Source: Pachypanchax playfairii (Eukaryota; Chordata; Actinopteri; Cyprinodontiformes; Aplocheilidae). Taken from it: DNA of 64,000 bases. This document shows positions 48,921-61,222 of this stretch, piece after piece. A program made the position numbers and the translations under genes. Within the stretch, counting starts at the first letter, position 1. Each line of letters begins with the position of its first letter. The notes beneath the pieces were generated by a model. It had not been told where the DNA came from. It did no database searches and saw nothing but the letters and a program-made list of their open reading frames with translations. The DNA is taken from assembly GCA_006937955.1 (NCBI GenBank), contig SSNP01000094.1, positions 1,813,808 through 1,877,807 on the forward strand, given 5' to 3'.

Positions 48921-50585
48921 TGTTACATTACATATTATTTAAAAGATTTAAAAAATCTTTCTATGTAACATCTTTCATAAATATTTAATGTTACAGCGTG
49001 GACACCTGCAGCTTATAGACAAGTATACCCTATATGTACAAATCTCTTCTTCTTTTTAAAGTTAATGGGTACAGCTTATATTTAAGTTCTCTGAATAGTT
49101 CGGAAAGATTGGTACTTTATCATTTTTGACTGGGAGTCCACCTCATGTGTTGGATGTATTAAGCATGTCCAGTCATTTATAAACAAATGTTTTGGTGGAA
49201 TGAATAGAAGTGTATCACTTTGTGAAATAATTTATCCCCTGTTCAGCTCTTATGCGAGTGTGAGCCAATGGGCAGGAATATGCTCAATAATGAGAGATTA
49301 AAGTATTTTGTTTTCAGAGAAAGAATGTTGCTGTCACTTATTTGCAGAGACAAATTCAGATAAAGGTCTTTTCTTTTTTTAAACTATGTTCATTTTTAGG
49401 TGCTGTTGTTTTGACGGGTTGGCACAACAATCTGATTGATGGCTCGATTTGTAATCTAGGTGCAAACAGAAATAAATATTTTTAGCAACCTGATTACAAT
49501 GATTCAAGATCCTGAGAGTAATTGTTCGGCTAATTTAAGTTTATAGTGCACTCACAGATAATTAGTGCTCCCACTTAAATTGTCTGGAGAGTTCTCACTT
49601 GACCAATTAAACACTGAAAAGTCTTGATAAAATAAAAATGAAACTAAAATCTGGCTACTGGTTAGAACTAAATTTGAAGTTACAATCAAAACACATATTG
49701 ATCAAAGCTGGTAGTCTCAAAGATATCTGTTATAGAAAAACAGCTGATCTTTTTTCCTATTTCATTATCAAAAGTACAGCAGGAAAAGGATTAGTAGCAG
49801 GAATAAGTGGTTCTACTATAATCACTACCCAACCTGAGTAATGCAGGAAAATCCTTTTGGTTATTCAGCAATGAAGTAAAGGTGCCCTGACATTGAATCT
49901 TTTATGTTGTGATTTGTAGTTTGTGGTCTTATAGTTTAAGTTTAAATAGGTTTAGTTTTGTTTTGTCTGTTAGACCTTACTATTGTCATTTCTGTTCAGT
50001 TGTTCTCTTTGGTTTTTCTCTGATGGCGTCCCAACCAGGAAACATCTCAGCCCTACATTGCTGCAGCTGCCGCCATATGTAGAGTTCTCCAGTGCTACTA
50101 CAGCTTTCTGTAATCCTTGTGAAACCTTAGTCTTCATCAGACTCCAACGCCTTGCCCAGGCCTCAGCTGCCATTAAGCATTATGCCTCATCCTGTAGTTG
50201 AAGAATCATAGAGGATATGCTTGTGACTGCCTCTGAGCCTTGGGAGATCCAGACAGGCACCCTTCCACCAGTTCCTGTTCCTGAGGGGTTCCAATCAGAT
50301 GACTCTCCAACAGTTCCTGTCTCCAAGCCAAAGTGAGTCCATCTGGGCACTTCTCTGCCAACATGTTCCTGGCCTGGCTGTCATTATTAGTGACCTGCCT
50401 CCAAAGGTTACTGAGTCTAACATCAACCAGCTTTGTTCATGCAGCCAATCAGTCATTTGTCAACTATGTTTCTAACCTACTTCCTAGACCAGTCCAGCTT
50501 CCAGAGGTTTCGTCCCTCCTTAATGACCTCCAGCACCTCAGCATCTCCATGATGCTGGTGCTCCATGGTGCTGGTCGGGTGGCTG
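48921..50585. other. Intergenic; weak coding-like stretch near 50020-50560
   Basis: Mostly AT-rich. About 50020-50560 is less AT-rich, with Pro/Ser-biased translations broken by stops (for example PVPVPEGFQSDDSPT). It may be a decayed retroelement or gene fragment, but no family is recognised. Confidence 0.35.
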
Positions 50586-50587
50586 GC

Positions 50588-50631
50588 CACACACACACAC
50601 ACGCACGTGTGCGCACGCACGCACACACACA
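50588..50631. repeat. Alternating purine-pyrimidine (CA/CG)n tract
   Basis: A 44-bp strictly alternating run with CACGTGTGCGCACG in its middle, so it mixes CA and CG steps. Confidence 0.9.
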
Positions 50632-50950
50632 TGTTTGTTTTGTTATCCTTATGGGGACTGTCCATTGACTTCCATTGATTTTAGTAAATGGATTTATGTC
50701 TAACCCAAACCCTTTTACTAACCTTAACCATTACTTATCTATAAGTCTATAAGTCTATTACTTATCTATAGGGTCTATACCTAACCCTAAGACTAACTAA
50801 AACTCTATTCACACCATACCTATAAACCTATACCCTAAAAAGGGGAGCCCCCCTTATGGGGACCAGGCTTTGGTCCCCACAAAAAATCCTCGGACCCCAG
50901 AAAGATAATAGATGTCTGGAAACTGGTCTTAAAGAGGTTAGAAAAACAAG

Positions 50951-50952
<2 letters not shown>
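50632..50952. repeat. Teleost repeat lying between two (CA)n arrays
   Basis: It contains CTTATGGGGACTGTCCATTG near its left side and CTTATGGGGACCAGGCTTTG near 50853, plus CTAACCCTAA-type runs. It looks like a microsatellite-associated teleost repeat. The family name is unknown to me. Confidence 0.5.

Positions 50953-51019
<67 letters not shown>
50953..51019. repeat. (CA)33 microsatellite
   Basis: A perfect dinucleotide array of about 67 bp. Confidence 0.97.
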
Positions 51020-51022
<3 letters not shown>

Positions 51023-51479
51023 TGTCCCCACACACATACACTAAAACACACCCATTTGCACACACGCACAAGCAAACAAATCTCTGTGTCTAATAAAATA
51101 TGTCCATATCAGAAACCAATCATCTGCTCTGCTGAGAAGGTGATTGGCTGAAGCGTTCCTTCCCTCCAGAACTTGTAGACGTTCAGGTCTCTGAAGCGTG
51201 CAGAAAAATCTAAAAACCTGAGATAAGGAAGTGTTGAAAGGCTACAGGTGAACTAAACAAGCTTTTGCCTTTCATCGTGGTCGGAAGGGAGCACAGTTTG
51301 TTTGTGGTTTGTATGTGCCAATTTTTATCAAAAAGTAATCTAAAAAAACTCCAACAGTGCACAGATTAGATTGTTGACCAGTCATGTAAAAGCAGCAGAA
51401 TGAGATATTTATTATAGTGCAAGTCTAAAAACTGATTAAAGAAAAAGTAAGAAGACAGTTATTTGTACTAAACTACTGA

Positions 51480-51554
51480 TACAAAACTTGTAACAGTACA
51501 AATTTAAGTTGTTTCGCTTGCTCTTCTTTCATTTGTACTGTTACAAGTTTTGTA
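51480..51554. repeat. Perfect 24-bp inverted repeat with 27-nt loop
   Basis: 51480-51503 is the exact reverse complement of 51531-51554 (arm ACAAAACTTGTAACAGTAC...). It lies about 50 bp before the (ATT)n array. Confidence 0.9.
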
Positions 51555-51602
51555 ACATTAACAAGAATTCTGTATAAATTTTGAATGACATTTCATTATG
51601 AA

Positions 51603-51603
51603 A

Positions 51604-51694
<91 letters not shown>
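51603..51694. repeat. (ATT)n microsatellite, about 30 units
   Basis: A perfect trinucleotide array of about 90 bp. Long translations through it are artefacts. Confidence 0.97.
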
Positions 51695-51803
51695 TTGTAC
51701 TGTGGAGGCATTTTTCTTCAGGGCAGCAAAAATCACCAGAACACTTCCAGCTGAGACCCAAATTACAGAGGTTATTTAGTCTATTGTAAAGCCATTGTCG
51801 AGA

Positions 51804-51960
51804 GTTTAGTTTCGTTTCGTTTATTAGATCCCCATTAGCTGCTGCCTTTCAGCAGCAGCTACTCTTCCTGGGATCTCATCAAAAATCAGCAAATAGCATA
51901 CATTAAAATACATGGACATACAAGCTCACAACTCACACAGAAAACTGAGAGTGATGTCTG
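51804..51960 (-). repeat. LINE 3' end-like repeat
   Basis: On the minus strand it ends GCAGCAGCTAATGGGGATCT, then AATAAACGAAACGAAAC. This is a recurrent teleost LINE tail with short A-rich repeats. The family is uncertain. Confidence 0.5.
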
Positions 51961-52513
51961 ATATGAAGCTGAACATGTTTTTCGGTGAGTATCCACTTAG
52001 ACAAGTTTCAAAATTGTAGCTTAAAGCTTTAAATGTTATTCAGTACTGCTTTAAATATTCAATGTTAATGCAGACTGCTCAGTGATGCTGTATAACTGTT
52101 TCTATTGGACCATGTGATGCCACAGGCAAGGGTGAGCATGCAAACTGGAAGTTGGAGAGGCAGTTCCCCTGATGTACGTATATCAGCACAGTGACACATA
52201 TGGACTGACAAGGAAGACCAAAATCTCTCCATAGTAATAGAATATGATTCAACTGAAGTAAGTCTTGCACCTTGGTGAAAATATTGATGACTAAATATTC
52301 AGTGTTTGCCAGCTGTATTGGGATAGTTGAACTCATCTGGATATTTGAATTAACTGGAAGGACATTTGACTTGCTCTAATTTATCTAATAGTCTGAGATG
52401 GATGATCATTTATTTCTTAGTGGTATTGTCTCTGGAAAGATATTTGTGTGTCTTCCAAGAAAAGGAGGACATCATCAGCATATGAGCTATTTTTTTATGT
52501 CAGACTTCCGGTT

Positions 52514-52690
52514 TTAAATGGTAAATGGCCTGTATTTGTTTAGAGCTTTTCTAGTCTTACTGACCACCCAAAGTAAACAAGTTACATTCACCCATTCACT
52601 CACACAAGCCAACATGCAAATCAGGGGGTTACGAAGGTTCAATGTCTCACCTAAGGACATTTCAGCATGTAGAGGGGGAAGTACTGTATA
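52514..52690 (-). repeat. tRNA-derived SINE, type 2, copy c (head truncated)
   Basis: Shares TTTCTAGTCTTACTGACCAC with 24500-24722 and lacks the promoter end. Confidence 0.6.
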
Positions 52691-54714
52691 TCCCTATGGC
52701 CCTATTAAAAGCCTCACTGCATCAAGTGAGACAATTAAAGCTATAATATATTTGTTACAGTTACAGTTACAGTACAGTGCATGTTACAATAATTATTAAA
52801 TTGATTAGCCTTTGTGAATAATTAATCCATACCAACCTTTAATGAATCCAGTCTGGTCAAGGTCAATTATTATGAGGCAACCCTTCCTCAAAATTGTGCA
52901 GCAATATTCCATAAATGTGCATATTTGAGACTTGATTACTGGAACTCTTCACAATTCATGTGGAAGAGTGGCCACTGTGCACAAATATAATATTAATTGA
53001 TATGAAGTAGTAAAATAACAAAAATCACATGTCAAAGACACTTTAAAGTTGGTGTTGTTTGGGAAGATTAAGCAAAGCTCTTCCTATTTAACATATGAAC
53101 GTGAATAAAAATGACCCTCCCTTCTTACTCTTAGTGAGCTGAATCAATTGACCAACATGTGACAGAGGTTGCATGGAATGTTTTAAGCTCTTTTTCCCAT
53201 CCAGCTTTGTAGTGGACAATTGTTGGATCTGGAAGCTGGTGTCCTGTGGGTATTTGTCATTGTGTGCATCCAGTTAACTGGAGGCAGATGTGCTGCTTTA
53301 TAATGCCCTTCAGATGAGTGGTGTTACAGCAAGTAAGAGTGTCTCCAAACACCCTTCTGACAGATACCTAAAACATGCTCAAACACACACATACACTCAA
53401 ACTGGAAAAGAAATTCAGCTAGATGAGGAGTAAATATGCATACACTAGAGTAAGAAATGAGGGATACTCCCCAAAGGCTGCTGCTTGAAAATCAGATAAA
53501 TATATTTCGGATATTGCTGAAAATTTTCATCATAATGCTCTGATGACACAATATTGCTGTCAGTTGACTCCAGATCTTCCAAACTGCATTAAAATGTGAC
53601 AATACGATCTCTGGAGGATGCACATTCATTCTTCTAATTTATTACCCATTTAGCTTTTAGTGATTGTTGTTCATTCCTTTTTATTGTAGTTGTTCTGTAT
53701 TATTATCAGAAATTTGTTGACTGTCCTTATAAATAACAATATTTCTATTACTTCTCTGTCACATGCTGCATGTTTTCAATGAAACTGCAAAGTGGCTTCT
53801 GAAGAGTAAAGCCATGAGCATGATGTTCTTATTGTTGGCACATATCTGCATATAGGCTCAGAGGCCTGCCATCTCTATATCCTTCCCCAGCAATAAAACG
53901 TCATTTGAGAGGAAATGGTGTGTCCTTTTATGCATTGCAGCACCAAGAGAAGTGTGTGAGTGTGTATGTTTTTTTTTTCTCTCACTGTTCAGTTTCTCAT
54001 CTTGCTACTTTAAATGTGCTTGTTCAACTTAGAAGGTTAGATGGTGCCTAATTAGCTTCCAGCTGAAAAAACATTTGACAGTGTGCACAAACACATGTGG
54101 ATTGGAGAAACTGGCACACACATGCATCCACATGCAGAGTGGGAGATTTGTTCCATTGTACTTTCGAGTATTCTGGCAGACCAGACCAGTTCAGAGGGGT
54201 GTTAATCCAATAAAGCGGGCTGCAGAAGTGAGATAACAAGATGCTTATTCACACTGAGCTTCAACTCAAAAGCAGCCCCATGATATTTGAAAATGAGAGA
54301 GAGAATCTGCAAATTGGTCTGTGATATTTTTTGCACACTTTTGTAAAAGATGACAGTGGATTTAATTTCCTTTGACTTTCTCTTCTTCTATCTCTTGCAC
54401 ATCCTGCTTTTTTGTCTGCTTTTCTTTATTTAATTCTTTTCCTTCTCTATTTTTGTTTATGAGTCCTATTTTTGTGTCTGTCATTTTTCCCCCAAGACCA
54501 GTTGTTTTCCAGTTTCTGTCCCTCAGCACAATAGTTTGACATTCATTTATATTGATAATAGATGTTTTTTGTCTAAACAGATTTGAACACAATTTTGACA
54601 ACGACCATTTAACAAGCGTTGGTTTTAATGTGATGAGACTTTTCAAAGAATCAACACTGAGGTGGAATGTTCCGCACTGCTTCACATGGTTTGCTTGCAT
54701 TATTAGATTTGTGG
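52691..54714. other. Intergenic, nothing recognised
   Basis: AT-rich with short homopolymers. No exon, RNA or repeat could be supported. Confidence 0.4.
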
Positions 54715-55105
54715 ATTCAATTCATTTTCAATTCACCTTTATTTATAAAGCACCAATTTACAACAAAAGTCATTTCAAGATACTTTACGAAAACATTGAG
54801 TCCAATTTATATCTATTTTTCAGATTCAAAGTTAGCTTTATGAAAACATCTCAATCAATTGTAGACAATAATCAGATAGTGTACAGTAAGTGATGAAATG
54901 CCAACTAGTAAAAAGGAACCAACAAAAAAGAAAAAATTATGCAATTCATAAAATGAAAGTACAATGAAAATGAGAATCTGAGGAATATCAGATACATCAT
55001 GTAACGACATGAATCTCTTCTGGCTCTCTCTAGCTGAGCTTTAACAGGACAAAGGAATCAGACATTTGGGTTGAATGATCAATTCAACACAATACCCCAT
55101 CCTGA
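54715..55105 (-). repeat. LINE 3' end-like repeat, copy 2
   Basis: Collinear with 39585-39845 (shared TTTATTTATA, CAACAAAAGTCATTTCAAG, AATCAGATAG, GATCAATTCAACAC). It starts in a TTCAATTCA-type tail on the plus strand. Confidence 0.55.
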
Positions 55106-55617
55106 GCGAGCACAAAGGGCTTCACACTACAGTTTTGTCATTCACACTCACGCATTTTGGTCTTCTGGTGTTGTCCAGAAAAATAAAAAATGTTGGCAAA
55201 TTTGCATCTGAGCTTTTGCCTGGTTTTGCCAGACACATTTTTATCACCTGCCACTCATCCAAGCATTGTTGCAGACCAAGTACAAAATTTTACAGACCCT
55301 AGCTGATAGCAATGGGTTTAGACAGAAGGACGATACAAGCTGACTCACTACAAAAACTACAAAAATGACCCCAAAAGGGTCCGTAATCCGTGATCACGTA
55401 ATCCATCTTACTTTTGAGTCAGTTTTTCAAAGCAACATCGGATTTGATCAATCTGATCCAGATAGGAACTTTTCAGGATTCCAAATCTGGATGACCAGTG
55501 CTCAAACAGGATAAGAAATCACAATGTAGAACTATAGATATGTAAAGAACAACAAGTAGAATAGCTAGTGTGGGGTCAATATAAGTTTATTTTTATTTGA
55601 AATAAAAACACACACAT
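55106..55617. other. Intergenic; left part of a possible larger inverted structure
   Basis: 55375-55500 has AATCC/GGATCAAATC-like words that recur inverted at 57420-57600 on the far side of MITE copy C. Otherwise nothing recognised. Confidence 0.35.
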
Positions 55618-55621
55618 TTAA

Positions 55622-56637
55622 AGAGGTAATTTCAAACAAATTTTATGACTTTGTGGTTATTTCTTAAGTATTAACCAGTAATATGAAACATTTTATATCT
55701 AAAGAAGCCAGTCTGAGGTGAGGCCAATGATAAATGACTGGACACATAATGTTACCATTAAATCAAATGCCCTTTATAAGAAAGTGATTGAAACATAACA
55801 TTTCAGGTTTTCAATTAAAACTAAAAGAAAGTTGAACCAGTGACTGTCACTAGGACAGGCTACACAAACACGAGAAAAAAAAAGATTAGGACTAGTTTTT
55901 TGGAAAGTATAACTTTATTTATTTTCACAATACTACTTCCTCAGTGATGAGCAATTTAATCATACAATGCCATGTGTATAATAAAATTGACTAAGTACAA
56001 ATATTTATTTGTACAATATTTATTGTAATACTGAATAAAGACTGATTGTAAGTCAGCATGAGCCAATATGTCGGGAAAGTATCGGGAAAGAACCGCGCAT
56101 TACGGGTAGTGGGGTGCCCTTTTTTCATTGTTGAGGACCTGCCCCTTTAAAAGTCTGTGCATGCCACTGTAAAAAACGTTAGGAAACACTGATTAACAGA
56201 CCTTTCAATCTGTCTGCATTAAAATTCGGGTGGTTCCGGTTCCTTCCGTCGGGCTGCTTCGACTGCTTTGGCAGCAGCTTGTTCATATTCATTATTATTG
56301 GCTAACAAACTAGCCTATGAGAGCAAGGTATACTGTTTCCTGCCACGTCAGATGTCGTGTCTTCCTGTTTGCTACGTCTTATGCTACAGCTTTTAGCCAG
56401 CAGCATGCTAGGCGTGGTTTCATATGCGGGAGCTGCCGAATACTAACAAACAAAGGAGTTGTGACCAAACAGACAAAATAAACTCAGGTGTTATCGCCAC
56501 CTGCGTAGTTTGAGAGATTAAAACTGAAAGAGAAGTTGTTGACCTGTTTTCACACCCACTATGAAGGTAAGAACACCTGTTGAGCTAAAATATTCAACAG
56601 AAACCTCAGAAAAATCGTTTTTAATGAAAGGGTTGCT
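55622..56637. mobile_element. TTAA-flanked MITE family 1, copy C (inverted, with about 460-bp insertion)
   Basis: Lies in the opposite orientation to A and B. TTAA at 55618-55621 and 56638-56641. Left end AGAGGTAATTTCA. Body words appear as reverse complements (TTTAGCCAGCAGCATGCTAG, TAAGAACACCTGTTGAGCTA). Unrelated sequence at about 55704-56170 interrupts it relative to copy A. The right terminus has diverged. Confidence 0.7.
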
Positions 56638-56641
56638 TTAA

Positions 56642-57887
56642 AAAAAGCAGTCCAGCAGTCCGCTCATCTGAGACCTGACACCCACAAACACTGTACATTG
56701 AATATATTTATAACAAGTTTCAAATATACGTAGATGTATTGAATTCAATAAAAAGACTTAATGTCAAATACTCAACAATAATTTCAGACTTCCTCATCTG
56801 ATTTGGAGAGAGCAGCTTGTCCGAGCGTAGCCTTTAGGAGGCGGATCTTAAGTCTGGCCTTGGTTTGCTGCAGTTTGGCCAGAGTCAGTTGTTCCTCTGC
56901 CAGAACGAGCAAACAGGACGTGCAACAAGGGACGCAATAGTTAGACACTATTTCTGATTTGGATTTGTTTTGGATTTCAAAAATCAGTGATTGCCATTCT
57001 TTGCATTTTTTTGGTTATTCTGTAACCATGGCATGCATCACTAACAATTATTCTAAAAACAAAAATATTTTTGATTGTGATGAATATATATATCAATTAG
57101 TGACTGAATAACAGGTATTGTTTTTGGTCAATTTTGACAGCTATTTGGGGGATTATTTTATGAGGCCAAACTCTTTCTAGTTTGCTGTAGGCCTATAATG
57201 ACAGGCTGACTACGTTAAAACCTACGTAATCACTGTAGCCCAACGGATGAACAAATAAAATGAAAACCTTATGAATAAATAGGATATCTTGTAAGATACT
57301 GCATGATTCAAATATAGTATTATTTAATACATTTTTAAAGTTTTCATTACATTTTGGGCATGAAATCCACGCTGACTCCACCCTTCTGACGGGATCAGTT
57401 AATACAGATTTTTTTGGATCAAAGTGATCCAAATCCTACAAAAAAGTTCTGAAAAACCCAAACTTAAGGTTTGATCCGGATCAAAACCAAGATTGGATTA
57501 TGTAATCTAATCAGATTAAGCAATCTGTTTTTTCTTTTGAAAACCCCATTTTCAAGATTTGATCCAACCCGTTATCCAAAATCCTAGTGGATTACTTTTG
57601 AAAAACTGTGCCCAGGACACAGAGGACCTGCTGTAAGAAAGCCAGAGATCACACAGGTGTACCTGGGCAGATCTTGGGAAATTTGAACTATAATGATTCA
57701 GGGACGTTGTTTGCTTGTAGGCTTATTTTTATTATCCTGCCAGTTTTTCTGTTAGTGTCAAACAATGTTTTTTTTTTCCCTGCCATGGCATTGCACTCAG
57801 TCTCCTTGATAATCACTTGTAAGTGTTCGTTATCTGTTAATCGTACACCATGTTCCCTTTAAAGCAATCATCATCACAGTACTTATA
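56642..57887. other. Intergenic, no gene recognised
   Basis: Contains the inverted match (57420-57600) of words at 55375-55500. No exon-like frame. Confidence 0.35.
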
Positions 57888-58199
57888 CAGTGGGGCAAAA
57901 AAGTATTTAGTCAGCCACCAATTGTGTAAGTTCTCCCACTTAAAAAGATCAGAGAGGCCTGTAATTTTCATCATAGGTATACCTCAACTATGAGAGACAA
58001 AATGAGGGAAAAAAATCCAGAAAATCACATTGTCTGATTTTTAAAGAATTTATTTGCAAATTATGGTGGAAAATAAGTATTTGGTCACCTACAAACAAGT
58101 AAGATTTCTGGCTTTCACAGACCTGTAACTTCTTTAAGAGGCTCCTCGGTCCTCCACTCGTTACCTGTATTAATGGCACCTGTGTGAACTCGTTATCAG

Positions 58200-58207
58200 T
58201 ATAAAAG
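58200..58207 (+). promoter_or_regulatory. TATA box of transposase copy 3
   Basis: TATAAAAG 44 bp before the transposase ATG, in the same relative position as in copies 1 (24160-24153), 2 (31706-31699) and 4 (63323-63330). Confidence 0.6.
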
Positions 58208-58250
58208 ACACCTGTCCACAACCTCAAACAGTCACGCTCCAAACTCCACC

Positions 58251-59273
58251 ATGGCCAAGACCAAAGAGCTGTCAAAGGACACCAGAAACAAAATTGTAGA
58301 CCTTCACCAGGCTGGGAAGACTGAATCTGCAATAGGTAAGCAGCTTGGTGTGAAGAAATCAACTGTGGGAGCAATTATTAGAAAATGGAAGACATACAAG
58401 ACCACTGATAATCTCCCTCGATCTGGGGCTCCACGCTTGATCTCACCCCGTGGGGTCAAAATGATCACAAGAACGGTGAGCAAAAATCCCAGAACCACAC
58501 GGAGGGACCTAGTGAATGACCTGCAGAGAGCTGGGACCAAAGTAACAAAGGCTACCATCAGTAACACACTACGCCGCCAGGGACTCAAATCCTGCAGTGC
58601 CAGACGTGTCCCCCTGCTGAAGCCAGGACACGTCCAGGCCCGTCTGCGGTTTGCTAGAGAGCATTTGGATGATCCAGAAGAGGATTGGGAGAACATCATA
58701 TGGTCAGATGAAACCAAAATAGAACTTTTTGGTAGAAACTCAACTTGTCGTGTTTGGAGGGGAAAGACTGCTGAGTTGGATCCAAAGAACACCATACCTA
58801 CTGTAAAGCATGGGGGTGGAAACATCATGCTTTGGGGCTGTTTTTCTGCAAGGGGACCAGGACGACTGATCCGTGTAAAGGAAAGAATGAATGGGGCCAT
58901 GTATCGTAAGATTTTGAGTGAAAACCTCCTTCCATCAGCAAGGGCATTGAAAATGAGACGTGGCTGGGTCTTTCAGCATGACAATGATCCCAAACACACC
59001 GCCCGGGCAACGAAGGAGTGGCTTTGTAAGAAGCATTTCAAGGTCCTGGAGTGGCCTAGCCAGTCTCCAGATCTCAACCCCATAGAAAATCTCTGGAGGG
59101 AGTTGAAAGTCCGTGTTGCCCAGCGTCAGCCCCAAAACATCACTGCTCTAGAGGAGATCTGCATGGAGGAATGGGCCAAAATACCAGCAACAGTGTGTGA
59201 AAACCTTGTGAAGACTTACAGAAAACGTTTGACCTCTGTCATTGCCAACAAAGGCTATATAACAAAGTATTGA
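58251..59273 (+). CDS. Tc1-type transposase, copy 3, full-length 340 aa with three substitutions
   Basis: Differs from copy 1 by K63L (beside the GRPR-like linker), N173T (catalytic domain, 20 residues after D153) and R259C (between D244 and E279). The DD34E triad and Gly-rich box are intact. K63L needs two base changes (AAG to TTG) and removes a basic residue from the region that in Tc1 transposases overlaps the linker and nuclear localisation signal. It is open from start to stop. Activity cannot be judged from sequence alone. Confidence 0.96.
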   Translation: MAKTKELSKDTRNKIVDLHQAGKTESAIGKQLGVKKSTVGAIIRKWKTYKTTDNLPRSGAPRLISPRGVKMITRTVSKNPRTTRRDLVNDLQRAGTKVTKATISNTLRRQGLKSCSARRVPLLKPGHVQARLRFAREHLDDPEEDWENIIWSDETKIELFGRNSTCRVWRGKTAELDPKNTIPTVKHGGGNIMLWGCFSARGPGRLIRVKERMNGAMYRKILSENLLPSARALKMRRGWVFQHDNDPKHTARATKEWLCKKHFKVLEWPSQSPDLNPIENLWRELKVRVAQRQPQNITALEEICMEEWAKIPATVCENLVKTYRKRLTSVIANKGYITKY

Positions 59274-59491
59274 GATTAACTTTTGTTATTGACCAAATAC
59301 TTATTTTCCTCCATAATTTGCAAATAAATTCTTTAAAAATCAGACAATGTGATTTTCTGGATTTTTTTTCCTCATTTTGTCTCTCATAGTTGAGGTATAC
59401 CTATGATGAAAATTACAGGCCTCTCTGATCTTTTTAAGTGGGAGAACTTACACAATTGGTGGCTGACTAAATACTTTTTTGCCCCACTGTA

Positions 59492-61222
59492 ACCCCTGGT
59501 TTCAGTGTTCCCCGTCAGAGTCTTGTACTCGTCTTCAAGTCATGGCTATAATTTGCAGGTTTTACAAAGTGTTTTTACATTTTTTGGATTTCACACCTGC
59601 CTGTCTGCACTTGGGTCCAACAGCCACACCCTTAACAGTTCTTGACATAAACATACTTTTTCAGGTAGTCTCAGTGTTGTAGCAGAATTACCATGAAGAA
59701 AAATATGTAGTTTAGCATTTGAATTTCAGTTGCAAAATGTGTTATAAACTGCAGGCAGGAAATTATTTGCTTGTGAGTTATTTCTCTTTTTGTGTTTGTG
59801 AGTCAATAAAGTTGCTTTAGTCACAAGAAGCTGCAGCTCCAAAATCCCAAACAACCCACTAAAATGCTACTCATTGTCTACTTTGCATTGGATTCCTCCG
59901 AACTTCTCCCTGGTCCATTGTGAGAAGGAACCAGGCCTCAATCCAACTTTCCTAAAACCTACTTCTGATGATTGGGATCCCTCAATCAGCCTGTTAACCT
60001 CTCATGAAGTTAGTGACCATGTTAACCAGGTGGACCACTGAACAGCTGCAATATAAACTGTGTTTAGACACGAATTAATAGCTGCTACAGCCCAACAAAT
60101 TCGCTGTGCCTAATATATTTAATGAGTTCATTTTGTTTTGAGAATCTTGTGAACTGCTTCTTGGAAATGAGTACATGTTGAACTGCTGCTAAAATCATTA
60201 ATTTCCTATTTTTCCTCCATTTATCTGTCCAGTTTTGTTTTTCCAGCGATAATATTGTGGCTGTATTTCAGCTCCTTGAGTTATTTATTGAACATAAGAA
60301 CTGGATAGATCACTCTGACTCTTCTCACATGTTGTATTTTCTGTATACATCACACACAAGAACAGACTCAAATTTTTGTTTTTCATGTCCATTTTTATCT
60401 GAGCTTGTATGACATGCAGAAGGTATCAGCACAACACATAGAGGGTCCTTTGACTCCAACATTTCATGGTAAAATTACACCAAGTTTTGTGTAAATGTTA
60501 ATTATGGATTTGACCCATAATTTACATTTGCAGCTCACATTCTACCAGTTATGACAAACTAAACGACTAACCAGGCACAATTACAACGATGCAAAACCTT
60601 CATTTATTTACTGAACCCCTTTTAATTCCTATAGGGCAGTACATTTTTAAAAAGCAGACATAAAACTTAGAACTCCAAAATACATGCCATCTTGCTCCTC
60701 TGCTTTTCAAAAGGATATAAAAATAGGCCAACTTTTAATAGACACTATAGAGCAGTTGCTTCTTCCAGCTGCATTACATAAAATATAATGAATTCAGCAT
60801 CTGGGAGAGAGTGTGAGAGGAAGAGAAGATGAGGGGGATGCTTATCACCCAGGGCTAGCTAACACAAGAAAAATAATCAAATAAAAAAACCCTCTAGCTT
60901 CATGTTGATTTGGTAATGATCCATTAACAACATATCATTTTAAATCTATTTATTTAATGACTGAATATTTAACACAAACACATTTTCAGGAAACAAACAA
61001 TCTGCTACAGTACTACGAGGCTACATTACCATCTAGTGGCATGTTTTGGAACTGTGTAGTCTTGAAACTACAAAATTAGATTCCAAAATAGTGAACTGAT
61101 GTCTCTAGTCAGGCAGTCATTCATTTTCTTTTACAGCTGTATCTGATTAGTTTGTAATATCAGTTCTAACATAGTTTAAAAAATTATAAACTCTTATATA
61201 ACGCATATTTCTAATAATTCCA
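59492..61222. other. Intergenic and presumed zyg11-family 3' UTR
   Basis: AT-rich, no gene recognised. The part nearest 61222 should be the 3' UTR of the minus-strand gene. Confidence 0.4.

Larger units (their letters stand above)
57888..59489 (+). mobile_element. Tc1/mariner transposon, Passport/PPTN-like, copy 3, complete
   Basis: 1602 bp, TA at 57886-57887 and 59490-59491, TIRs 57888-58087 and 59290-59489. Both outer tips are intact (CAGTGGGGC and GCCCCACTG). The inner right repeat has one change (CCTCCATAA for CCACCATAA). Confidence 0.96.

Noticed and set aside
50333..50668. 111-codon frame
   Set aside because: It runs into a (CA)n tract and shows no recognisable domain; the upstream sequence is broken by stops.
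50760..50800. Interstitial telomeric repeat (CTAACCCTAA)
   Set aside because: Only isolated partial matches to the TTAGGG unit, not a tandem run.
50828..51071. Cys-Val or His-Thr repeat frames
   Set aside because: Translation of the (CA)33 microsatellite.
51585..51789. Poly-Leu and poly-Tyr frames
   Set aside because: Translation of the (ATT)n array.
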